A DNA stretch of 64,000 nucleotides from Gammaproteobacteria bacterium (GTDB lineage: Bacteria > Pseudomonadota > Gammaproteobacteria > UBA6429 > Thiohalophilaceae): positions 62,001 to 126,000 of the forward strand of contig JAOUNS010000009.1 of assembly GCA_029880855.1 (NCBI GenBank), in the 5' to 3' direction. Under the pieces are notes generated by a model. It was not told where the DNA came from and did not search any database. It worked only from the letters and a program-made list of their open reading frames with translations. Numbering within the stretch: the stretch's first letter is position 1; every line of letters starts with the position of its first letter. Below, piece by piece: positions 46,007-54,229 of this stretch. Position numbers and translations under genes: made by a program.

Positions 46007-47311
46007 TTATAATCTGTAAGTGAATCCGGTGTAGATCTGATTGCGCCTGTAGTCGAACAAGCCGGAGGTTGAATCTGAATTGGTATGGTCAACACTGGTG
46101 TCAATACTCAACGCATTGGTCAACCACCAGTTCCAGGCAAGGGCAACGGAAATACGTTTGTCGACACGACGCTGATTAAGGAACAGGTGTTTTGCATGGT
46201 ATGAGTCCAGTTGATACGACAAGTGGACTTGCATAATATGTCGACTGTGCAATTTCAAAAATACTTTACCCTGAAAACCTGAAAACTGCTTCCCGGCAGC
46301 GTCGTTAATTTCTTCAAATACCGCCTCATCGCCAACATAGACACTGATTAATTTCCTCAAGGTCCTGGATTTATTGGTGGAGACATAGCCCAATCCAACG
46401 GCGAACATATCCATATCCAGATACGGCTGATCCGGATATCGCAGCAGACCATATTGCAGGCTGCCGGTATAAAATCCATCGGTGCCATTACCGATTAAGT
46501 TGGCTGACAACGATGTCAGTTCCCGTAAACGCACCGCATCGAGATCAATGATTTGATAACTGAGGGGGACAGACAGGCGGCCGTAACGTGTGTTGATACT
46601 GCCACCCAGTTGCAGATTTGCCTGCTCGGTATCAAAATGATTTTCATGATTGGAGCGCTTGATCAGATTGATGCTGGAAAAGAGCTCATGATTGTTGGTA
46701 ACTGTGTAAGTGTAATTAAACTTGCCGCTTACTTCATTAAAGACGCCGGACGTTTCGCGGCTGGCATCGGCCAGCGTCAGGGTTGTGCCGAATAATTCGA
46801 CAGTGGAATTGTAGGTGGCACTGTTGATGTTGCTGTCCCAACCGGCCAACACTTTCACTTCACCGGTAAGCTTGTGACGTAATGAGGCCTGTCGTGCGCG
46901 CAGTTTGTCGAGATACTGGTGAATGGTCTTGCGGATATTGTCTGCCGGGCGCAGGGATAAAATTTTTTCAAACAATTCGATGGCGCGTTCATTCTCGTTG
47001 GTATTGAAATGTGCGATGGCCAGTCCCAGTCTGGCAGTCAGGTTATTGGGTTCAATCATCAGGGCACGTTCATAGGCAAAGATCGCCTCATGATAATGTG
47101 CAGAATTCAGTGCTGCGCGACCCAACAGGAGTTCGTACTGCAATTCACCGAGATGGTGATCTTCCTCGTTGAGCAAAATCGTATAGGCTTTATCGGCCTG
47201 ATCATTGTCGAGCATGCTGTTGATATGTGTGAAATCGCTGGCCAGCAGCTGTCGGGAAGACAGACCGGCGACTAACAAAATCAGCCAAAATGAAATAACA
47301 GCACGCAGCAT
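46007..47311 (-). CDS. TPR plus outer-membrane barrel protein (Slam/DUF560-like)
   Basis: A 434-residue protein started at ATG 47311 (MLRAVISFWLILLVAGL, signal peptide cut near LLAS); the frame back to 47362 is unlikely. An N-terminal TPR part (about 25-135) with AIFAYERALMIEPNNLTARLGLAIAHF and AIELFEKILSLRPADNIRKTIHQYLDKL is followed by GEVKVLAGWDSNINSA, the entry to a 270-residue barrel of alternating residues. The last residues are YTGFTYRL. The order and the DSNINSA turn match surface lipoprotein assembly modulators (type XI secretion), at the short end of their length range. Other TPR-barrel exporters (polysaccharide type) are possible, but no polysaccharide genes are near. The next gene downstream has a TbpB-like barrel, as expected of a cargo. 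Confidence 0.7.
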   Translation of the reverse strand: MLRAVISFWLILLVAGLSSRQLLASDFTHINSMLDNDQADKAYTILLNEEDHHLGELQYELLLGRAALNSAHYHEAIFAYERALMIEPNNLTARLGLAIAHFNTNENERAIELFEKILSLRPADNIRKTIHQYLDKLRARQASLRHKLTGEVKVLAGWDSNINSATYNSTVELFGTTLTLADASRETSGVFNEVSGKFNYTYTVTNNHELFSSINLIKRSNHENHFDTEQANLQLGGSINTRYGRLSVPLSYQIIDLDAVRLRELTSLSANLIGNGTDGFYTGSLQYGLLRYPDQPYLDMDMFAVGLGYVSTNKSRTLRKLISVYVGDEAVFEEINDAAGKQFSGFQGKVFLKLHSRHIMQVHLSYQLDSYHAKHLFLNQRRVDKRISVALAWNWWLTNALSIDTSVDHTNSDSTSGLFDYRRNQIYTGFTYRL

Positions 47312-47415
47312 TGTTATGCTCAAAATCCCGAAGTGATGGCACAGAGTGAAGGCAGGTCTCAACCTTTGAATATGTATCGGCAGCCGGGACTAAGGCATTA
47401 ATTTTGCTGTGTCTG

Positions 47416-48468
47416 TTACTCCTTGTTTTTAGAGGGAATTTTGGCAAGGCCGCCTTCCAGAAGCAGGGCATTAAAGCCCTTTTGGCTCATCAGGTACGCT
47501 GCCGCCGCACTGCGTCTGCCCGTATCACAGTACACAATATACTGAAGGTCTTTGTTAAGTACTTCGCGCTTGACTCGCAACAGTGAGAGGGGGATGTGCA
47601 GGCTGTCAGGCAGGCTGTGATTGCTGTGTTCGTCTTCCAGGCGCACATCCAGCCACATGGCGCCATCCAGCACCAGTTCACAGGCTTCTGCATACGTCAC
47701 CGCCTTAATCGCCGGTTCTTTTAACAATGTATCAAAGTCCTGCCGCGAGAGTCGCATGACTTCGCCGGCTTCCAGCATGATTACGGTGGCATTGCGTTTG
47801 GTATCGGTGAGCAGGGCCTCTTCACCAAAGCCGTCACCGGGGCCGATTTCCGCCAGTAATTCGTTTTGTTTATCATCACCGGTACGATAGACACCACATC
47901 GACCGCTTTTGATCACGAAGTAATCATCCGCTGTTTCGTTTTGTTGGATAATGGTATCACCTTGTTGGTATTGCTCCGGTCTGAAGCGCAAGAACATGGC
48001 CTGAATATTGGCTGCCGGGATCCGTTGAAACAGATGTGAGCGTAATATGTTAAACATCCAGTCATTATCCTGGTCCTGCCCGCTGGTATCATCAATCTCG
48101 GTAACGACATAACCGGTGGTCTGATTCCAGGCCAGCAAGACATCCAGAATATTTTTATTGATCTTGATGTATTTGATCGGCGTGTCGGCAATCGCGGTAA
48201 ATTTGCGCGGGTTGTGTTGATCCAGCGGGTAGCGACACTCCGGCTGACCGGCCGTCACGGTGATCGTAATACCAGTGGAGTTGCGCATGGTGAGTTGTCC
48301 GGTCAGGAGGTAATAACTGTATTCATCCGGTTCATCCTGTTCAAACAGAGTCTGCCCGGCTGGTGAACTGCCAATGACAGTATGTCGAACCAACTCAATG
48401 AAATTATCATCCTTGATTTCACACAGTGGTACGAGATTTTTCAGGTGTTCGACTACCGGATGTGTCAT
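47416..48468 (-). CDS. Protein with two cyclic-nucleotide-binding domains and a rhodanese domain
   Basis: A 350-residue soluble protein. The first cNMP-binding-like domain (about 20-110) is divergent. The second (about 140-240) is better conserved: FRPEQYQQGDTIIQQNETADDYFVIKSGRCGVYR, then GPGDGFGEEALLTDTKRNATVIML. In the phosphate-binding cassette, FGEEALLTDTKRNATV has the Glu, with Asn after the usual Arg. The rhodanese domain (about 250-345) keeps an active-site Cys in VYCDTGRRSAAAAYLM (about 314), so sulfur transfer is possible. Close to a membrane adenylate cyclase, it may read cAMP. It ends 105 bases before the Slam-like gene and follows a thioesterase by 63 bases. Confidence 0.88.
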   Translation of the reverse strand: MTHPVVEHLKNLVPLCEIKDDNFIELVRHTVIGSSPAGQTLFEQDEPDEYSYYLLTGQLTMRNSTGITITVTAGQPECRYPLDQHNPRKFTAIADTPIKYIKINKNILDVLLAWNQTTGYVVTEIDDTSGQDQDNDWMFNILRSHLFQRIPAANIQAMFLRFRPEQYQQGDTIIQQNETADDYFVIKSGRCGVYRTGDDKQNELLAEIGPGDGFGEEALLTDTKRNATVIMLEAGEVMRLSRQDFDTLLKEPAIKAVTYAEACELVLDGAMWLDVRLEDEHSNHSLPDSLHIPLSLLRVKREVLNKDLQYIVYCDTGRRSAAAAYLMSQKGFNALLLEGGLAKIPSKNKE

Positions 48469-48531
48469 CTGCCTTATCGGTTTTAGGATCAGTACATTGA
48501 TCTAAGACGATTTTTTCAGAAAATCAATGAT

Positions 48532-48963
48532 TTAATCCGGGCAGTCCGCATTGACGGGACGGGGTTTGAGATTTTTATCGATAGCGACATAGGTGAGTAC
48601 AGCCTCCGCCACCTTAACCGCGTTATATTCATCGGCGCGTGTTTCGGTTTCATCCAGAAAGCTGTGACGGCGTTCAGCAAAGGCGTCCACGGCCACCTGT
48701 ATAGATGTGTTGCCGATCTTGATAACCTCGGAATAGATGCTGACCAGATCACCGACAAACACCGGTTTAATAAATTGAAAGGAGTTAACCGCTACCGTGA
48801 CAACCCGGCCATGGGCACACCGGTAGGCGGCAATGCTGCCGGCGATATCCACTTGAGACATCAACCAGCCGCCGAAAATATCACCAATGGCGTTGGTGTC
48901 GGCCGGCATCGGAGAAACACGTATGGCAGGCTGCTTATCCGCAGGAAAGGTATGATCAGCCAT
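48532..48963 (-). CDS. Acyl-CoA thioesterase (YciA-like hotdog)
   Basis: A 143-residue hotdog-fold thioesterase. Its core DTNAIGDIFGGWLMSQVDIAGSIAAYRCAHGRVVTVAVNSFQFIKPVFVGD is the YciA/acyl-CoA hydrolase motif, with the catalytic Asp in MSQVDIAG (about residue 39). It hydrolyses acyl-CoA to free acid and CoA. Its start codon shares one base with the fadD stop (TAATG), so it is translated in step with the acyl-CoA ligase, the opposite reaction. That pairing suggests control of CoA pools rather than net breakdown. Substrate length is unknown. Confidence 0.92.
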   Translation of the reverse strand: MADHTFPADKQPAIRVSPMPADTNAIGDIFGGWLMSQVDIAGSIAAYRCAHGRVVTVAVNSFQFIKPVFVGDLVSIYSEVIKIGNTSIQVAVDAFAERRHSFLDETETRADEYNAVKVAEAVLTYVAIDKNLKPRPVNADCPD

Positions 48964-50762
48964 TAGTGGCCTGCATAAAGTTCCTCAACCTGCGCAGCAT
49001 ATTTCTCCAGGATTTTGTTGCGCTTGAGGCTCATTTTCGGCGTAATCAAGCCTTCTTCAATCGTCCAGGGCGACAACATGCAATAGACTCGTGGAATCTT
49101 GGCATAGCCGGGAAAGTTACTGAGTTGGGCGGCAATGCGACTGACAACGGCAGAGGTCACTTTTTCGCTGTTCAATACAGCGGTGTCATTTGCATTCACC
49201 GCCAATTCGGCGGCCAGTTCATTCCAGTGTTCACGGTTAAGAACGAGCAGGGCGGACAAATAGGGTTTGCCTTCACCGATCACCATAGCCTGCTCAAACA
49301 ATGAATCATTGCCAATAGCCATCTCGATATCTGAGGGCGGGACCTTTTCGCCGTTGGCCAGCACGATGATCTCCTTGATACGCCCGGTGATATAGATATG
49401 TTCGCCGTCAATCCGCGCCACATCACCGGTATGCAGCCACCCGTCAGCATCAATGGTTTCTTTGGTTGCCTCTTCATTCTGCCAGTAACCCAGCATCACG
49501 TTATCGCCTTTTACCAACAGTTCATTGCGTTCGCCCAGCTTCACCTGTACACCGGGCAGGACCTGACCGACACTGGCGGGTTCATTATCAGCCAGTCGAT
49601 TGGTACACACCACCGGGCTTGACTCTGTCATCCCGTAACCCTGACTGATGTTCAGTCCCAGACCGATAAACATCTGTGCAATCTCAAAGGTGAGAGGAGC
49701 GCCGCCACTGACTGCCAGTCGCATGCGGCCGCCGAGTTTACCCATGATCTTTTTTGCCACCAATACATTCAGTAAAGGCCAGAGTAAAACCCGGGGATGC
49801 CAGGACGCCTTTTTTTGTTTGATCTGATACCGCAACCAACCGGTTTCCACTGCCATGTTAAATAATTTGCGCGCAATTGGTGATTTGTGTTCCAGCTGAT
49901 CCTTGATCTTGTTACGCACACGTTCAAAGATACGTGGCACGGTTACTAGTACGGTGGGATGAATGGTTTGCAGATCTTCCGCCAGTTTATCCACCGCACG
50001 GGCATAATTGACCGTCGCACCGACCAACATGGGCATATAGTATCCGGCAGTCCGCTCAAACATGTGAGACAAAGGTAAAAAGGATAAAAACTGATCCGAT
50101 GTATAAAATGCTTCACACTGTGAACAGGCATAGGCATTGGACAGGATATTATTATGACTCAGCATAACACCTTTCGGTCTGCCGGTCGTACCGGAGGTAT
50201 AGACGATACTGGCCAGCGCCTGTTTATCGATCGTGGGTTGCTCCAGCGGCGGTGCGCTCTCCGGCAACCATTCTGATCTTGGTTTTAAGCGTGGTTCAGA
50301 CGGATCCTTTATATAGTGGATGCTGACGAAACGCTTGACGTTGCCAAACTGATCGAGGGATTCTTTCAGGGCCAGCCATTGTTCTTCGGTATCAAACAGG
50401 ATCACCTTGAGGTCGGCATGTTGGGCAATATATGCAATATTATCCGCCCGATCATTGGTATAGAGGGGAACAATAACCAGGCCGAGCGCCAGCGCCGCCT
50501 GTTCATACATCACCCAGTGCTGGCAATTGCGCAGCATGAGTCCGACACGATCACCATAGGCCAGATTTTCCCGTTTTAAGGCCTCTTTCCAGCGCGCCAC
50601 CTCGGCGGCCATTTCACCCCAGGTCAGATCGAGCCACTTTTCTTTATCGGCGTCAAAGTAACGATACGCCACGGCATCTTTTGAACGTTGTACGCGTTTA
50701 TAGAACAGACCGGGCAGACTCACCGCATCAGTTGGTGTAATGGTATCAATTCTCTTGTCCAT
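48963..50762 (-). CDS. fadD: Long-chain acyl-CoA synthetase (AMP-forming)
   Basis: A 599-residue adenylate-forming ligase of the long-chain type. P-loop IVYTSGTTGRPKGVMLSHNNILSNA at about 185, LPLSHMFERTAGYY, GYGMTESSPVVCTN at about 375 and the YITGRIKEIIVLANGEKVPPSDIE region are complete. Length and motifs match the FadD15-like bacterial group better than E. coli FadD (561). It activates fatty acids to acyl-CoA for the beta-oxidation genes upstream in the same operon. The thioesterase follows with a one-base overlap. The symbol is by role. Confidence 0.9.
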   Translation of the reverse strand: MDKRIDTITPTDAVSLPGLFYKRVQRSKDAVAYRYFDADKEKWLDLTWGEMAAEVARWKEALKRENLAYGDRVGLMLRNCQHWVMYEQAALALGLVIVPLYTNDRADNIAYIAQHADLKVILFDTEEQWLALKESLDQFGNVKRFVSIHYIKDPSEPRLKPRSEWLPESAPPLEQPTIDKQALASIVYTSGTTGRPKGVMLSHNNILSNAYACSQCEAFYTSDQFLSFLPLSHMFERTAGYYMPMLVGATVNYARAVDKLAEDLQTIHPTVLVTVPRIFERVRNKIKDQLEHKSPIARKLFNMAVETGWLRYQIKQKKASWHPRVLLWPLLNVLVAKKIMGKLGGRMRLAVSGGAPLTFEIAQMFIGLGLNISQGYGMTESSPVVCTNRLADNEPASVGQVLPGVQVKLGERNELLVKGDNVMLGYWQNEEATKETIDADGWLHTGDVARIDGEHIYITGRIKEIIVLANGEKVPPSDIEMAIGNDSLFEQAMVIGEGKPYLSALLVLNREHWNELAAELAVNANDTAVLNSEKVTSAVVSRIAAQLSNFPGYAKIPRVYCMLSPWTIEEGLITPKMSLKRNKILEKYAAQVEELYAGH

Positions 50763-50807
50763 ATCAGATACATCCCCTTATTTGCTGTAACACAAACTTT
50801 ATTATAA

Positions 50808-52838
50808 TTATAAATCCTTCCAGCCCTTGTCAGCGGCAAATCGCGGTCCATACCGATGCTCCAGTTGTTCCAGCAACTTGACCACCTGATCCTTGCCGCG
50901 ACTTTCGATATAGTGAAAGGGACCGCCGCGAAACGGAGCAAAGCCGGTGCCGAAAATAATGCCGGCATCCGCCAACTCCGCATCATCGACAACACCGTCG
51001 CGTAAACAGGCGACCGCCTCATTGATCATGCGCAGGATCAACCTGTCCTGAACATCGGTCGGCGCCGTGTAATTTTTGGGAATGGGAGGTTTGACCGGCT
51101 TACCGTTTTTGAAAACATAAAACCCTTTGCCCGATTTTTTACCGAGCTGCCCTTTTTCCACCATCTTCTTGAGGCGCTCGGGTACCGCGATATCCATGTG
51201 CTCTGAAAGTATCTCGGCGACTTTCAGGCAAATATCCAGTCCGACGGTATCAGCCAGTTCAATCGGACCCATGGGCATACCATAGGCCAGCGCCTCTTTA
51301 TCAATCAGCGCCATGGGAACATTTTCTTCCACTAGATTGACCGCTTCCATGAGATAGGGCATCAAAACGCGGTTAACCAAAAAGCCAGGCGTGCTGGTAA
51401 CCGGCAAGGGCAGTTTATTAATGCGCCGGGTAAAGGCGGCGGCCATCTGCGAGACTTTATCCGATGTTTTTTCACTGTGTACGATCTCCACCAGCGGCAT
51501 CATGGCAACCGGATTAAAGAAGTGCAAACCGACCAGACGCTCGGGTTTCTTTAATACGGTATTCAACTCATCCAGCGGGATACTGGATGTATTGGTGGCA
51601 ATGATGGTGTCTTTCTTCAATTTGGGTTCGATGCCGGCAAACAGATTACGCTTTACTTCCGCGTCTTCAAAAATGGCTTCGATAACAATATCGGCCCAGG
51701 GGATGCCATCACCCTTGATATCCGGCACCAGACGATCCAGCGCAGCGCGAATCGCCCGACGATCCTTCAGTTTCTTTTGATAAAGTTTAAAGGCGCGCTG
51801 AACCACTTTGGCCAGGGTTTCCATTTTTTGATCCTGCAGTGTTACCTTGAAACCCTGCAGAGCACACCAGATGGCGATATCGCCGCCCATCACACCACCA
51901 CCAATGACATGTACATGTTTGGGGTCATAATCTTCGCTGCGCCCCAGCGACTTGAGTCGCTCATTAAGCATAAAGACCCGAATCAGATTCTGCGCCGTCT
52001 TGCCGACAATCAACTCGGCGATGGAGTTGATCTCTTCATTGAGCATGTAACCGGGGTCATCAAAACATCTGACCCAAAGATCGATAATGGCGTAGGGGGC
52101 AGGGTAGTGAGAGCGAGCGGCCTTTTTGGCCACCTGTTTGGCCATGTATTTGCCCAGCAGCGGTCGCACCTGACGATGATTCAGGATGGCGGTCCACCAG
52201 GGTAATTTATGCGGTTTTGGCGGTTCCTTGATCAGGCTTCTTGCCGCACTGAGATGATGGCGTTTTGGTACGGCATAATTCACCAGACCAATCTTTTTCG
52301 CCGCCCGGGCAGACAGATTGCGTCCGGTCAACATGGCATCCAGTCCGTTAAGCGGACCGACCAGTTTAATCATGCGCACCGTACCGCCAAAGCCGGGATG
52401 TATGCCCAGTTTCACTTCCGGCAAGCCCAGTTTGCAACCGGGATCATCATCCGCCACACGGTAACGACAGGCCAGTGCCAGTTCCAGACCACCGCCCAGA
52501 CAAAATCCGTGGATCAAGGCAACAGTGGGACAGGGCAGGGCTTCCAGTGCATTAAATACACTGTGACCGCGACGTACCGCCTGCAGGGCCTGATCTTCGG
52601 ATTCAATTTTGGTGAATTCCTTGACGTCGGCGCCGGCGATAAAACCGCTGTCCTTGTCTGAAAGTATGACCACACCTTTGGGTGAGGTCTGCGTTAACCC
52701 GCCAATGATATCTTCCAGTTCTTCCAGTACTTCTCTGGACAGCACATTGGTGCCTGCATCGGCCTTGTCAATATGCAGCCAGGCGATCCCCTCATTGTCA
52801 TGTTCAACACGCCAGTGTTTATAATTCTTGTTTGTCAT
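50808..52838 (-). CDS. fadJ: Multifunctional beta-oxidation alpha subunit (hydratase / 3-hydroxyacyl-CoA dehydrogenase)
   Basis: A 676-residue bifunctional enzyme. N-terminal enoyl-CoA hydratase (about 1-200): KDSGFIAGADVKEF forms the oxyanion hole, GFCLGGGLELALACRYR follows and LPEVKLGIHPGFGGTVRM holds the catalytic Glu. C-terminal dehydrogenase (from about 305): Rossmann motif VIGGGVMGGDIAIWCALQG, NTSSIPLDELN and GLHFFNPVAMMPLVEIV with the catalytic His. It pairs with the thiolase encoded ten bases upstream. FadJ/FadB choice is by overall similarity and length; aerobic or anaerobic use is not shown. Confidence 0.9.
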   Translation of the reverse strand: MTNKNYKHWRVEHDNEGIAWLHIDKADAGTNVLSREVLEELEDIIGGLTQTSPKGVVILSDKDSGFIAGADVKEFTKIESEDQALQAVRRGHSVFNALEALPCPTVALIHGFCLGGGLELALACRYRVADDDPGCKLGLPEVKLGIHPGFGGTVRMIKLVGPLNGLDAMLTGRNLSARAAKKIGLVNYAVPKRHHLSAARSLIKEPPKPHKLPWWTAILNHRQVRPLLGKYMAKQVAKKAARSHYPAPYAIIDLWVRCFDDPGYMLNEEINSIAELIVGKTAQNLIRVFMLNERLKSLGRSEDYDPKHVHVIGGGVMGGDIAIWCALQGFKVTLQDQKMETLAKVVQRAFKLYQKKLKDRRAIRAALDRLVPDIKGDGIPWADIVIEAIFEDAEVKRNLFAGIEPKLKKDTIIATNTSSIPLDELNTVLKKPERLVGLHFFNPVAMMPLVEIVHSEKTSDKVSQMAAAFTRRINKLPLPVTSTPGFLVNRVLMPYLMEAVNLVEENVPMALIDKEALAYGMPMGPIELADTVGLDICLKVAEILSEHMDIAVPERLKKMVEKGQLGKKSGKGFYVFKNGKPVKPPIPKNYTAPTDVQDRLILRMINEAVACLRDGVVDDAELADAGIIFGTGFAPFRGGPFHYIESRGKDQVVKLLEQLEHRYGPRFAADKGWKDL

Positions 52839-52847
52839 TGCTGTTGA

Positions 52848-54227
52848 TTACCCTCTCTCCACTAGCATGGCGCCGCCCTGACCACCGCCGATACAAAGAC
52901 TGGCGATACCGCGTTTGGCCTTGTTCTTTTCCAGCACATGCAATAAATGCAGGACAATCCGCGCACCACTGGCGCCCACCGGGTGACCGATACTGACACC
53001 GCCACCGTCAACATTCAGTTTTGATTGATCCAGTTTTCCCATGACTTCGGATAAGCCCAGTTCACGACTGCAATAGCCGATATCCTCCCAGGCTGCCAGA
53101 CAGGCAAGCACTTGTGCCGCGAAGGCTTCATTGATCTCCCAATAATCGATATCTTTCAGCCCCATGTTATTGCGCTGCAGAATAGGGGTAATGGCATGTA
53201 CCGGCCCCAGGCCCATTTGCGCCGGTTCCAGTCCGGCCCAATGACTGTCCACGATACGCCCCAATACCGGCAGCTTGTATTTTTTCACCGCATCCGCACT
53301 GGCCAGAATCAACATGGCGGCGCCATCGGTGATTTGCGCACTGTTACCGGCGGTGACAGCCCCGAAGGGACGATCAAAAACCGGTTTGAGTTTGGCCAGA
53401 CGTTCTACTGACGAGTCACGTCGCAACCCGTCATCCTCTGCGTAGTGATTGCCGCGTGTGTCATAAATAGGTTCGATTTCAGCCAGGCGACCATCATCCT
53501 GGGCTGCAGCCAGGCGCTGGTGACTGCGTACGGCAAACTCGTCCATCTGTGTCCGGTTGATGGCAAAGCGATGGGCGATATTTTCAGCGGTTTGTCCCAT
53601 GGAAAGTCCAACGACAGGATCAGTTAAACCACGTAACAATCCGATAATGGGTTTGAAAAATTTGGGACGCAACTGGATGAGTGCTTTCAAGCGTTGCTGG
53701 AAGTTGCGTGCACCGGCCCAGGCGCCCAGCCAGCCGACCATGTCATTATTCAGAAGGACGGGGGCATGGCTCATGGACTCAACACCACCGGCCAGCACCA
53801 GATCGGCACGTCCCAGAGCAATCTCCACCGCAGCACTGTCCAGCGCCTGCATACCGGAGGCGCAGTTGCGCTGCACCGTCCAGGCCGGGACATGTTTGCC
53901 GCAGCCCAGTCGCAAGGCGATCACGCGGGCAATATTGGCTTCATCTGCGCTGGGCATAACACAACCGACGATGACTTCATCAATGTCGGCAGGCTGGAAA
54001 GGTTGGCGCGCCAACAGTGGCAGGGCGCAACCCACGGCCAGATCCGCCGCCGGAAAGGGACCCGGTTTGCCCTTGGCCTTGAGAAACGGGGTCCGGCTGC
54101 CATCAACGATAAAGACTTCTCGTCCGCCATTCAGTGAAGTGGCGGATGTGTGTTTTACGACAGTTTCATTGTCCATGTTTGTGGTGTCTTCGGCTTGTTT
54201 TGTTGTTGTTTTTTTACTGGCTGCCAC
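52848..54227 (-). CDS. fadI: Acetyl-CoA acyltransferase (thiolase)
   Basis: A 459-residue thiolase that splits 3-oxoacyl-CoA. It has a 35-residue polar N-terminal extension rich in Lys and Thr (MAASKKTTTKQAED) before the usual REVFIVDGSRTPFLKAKG. A second ATG at residue 18 lies within it, so the true start may be 54176. The catalytic Cys is in RNCASGMQALDSAAVEI (about 125), the His in VSIGHPVGASGARI (about 413) and the second Cys in LCIGGGQGGAML near the end. The fadE stop lies three bases upstream and fadJ ten bases downstream. Confidence 0.92.
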   Translation of the reverse strand: MAASKKTTTKQAEDTTNMDNETVVKHTSATSLNGGREVFIVDGSRTPFLKAKGKPGPFPAADLAVGCALPLLARQPFQPADIDEVIVGCVMPSADEANIARVIALRLGCGKHVPAWTVQRNCASGMQALDSAAVEIALGRADLVLAGGVESMSHAPVLLNNDMVGWLGAWAGARNFQQRLKALIQLRPKFFKPIIGLLRGLTDPVVGLSMGQTAENIAHRFAINRTQMDEFAVRSHQRLAAAQDDGRLAEIEPIYDTRGNHYAEDDGLRRDSSVERLAKLKPVFDRPFGAVTAGNSAQITDGAAMLILASADAVKKYKLPVLGRIVDSHWAGLEPAQMGLGPVHAITPILQRNNMGLKDIDYWEINEAFAAQVLACLAAWEDIGYCSRELGLSEVMGKLDQSKLNVDGGGVSIGHPVGASGARIVLHLLHVLEKNKAKRGIASLCIGGGQGGAMLVERG

Positions 54228-54229
54228 GA

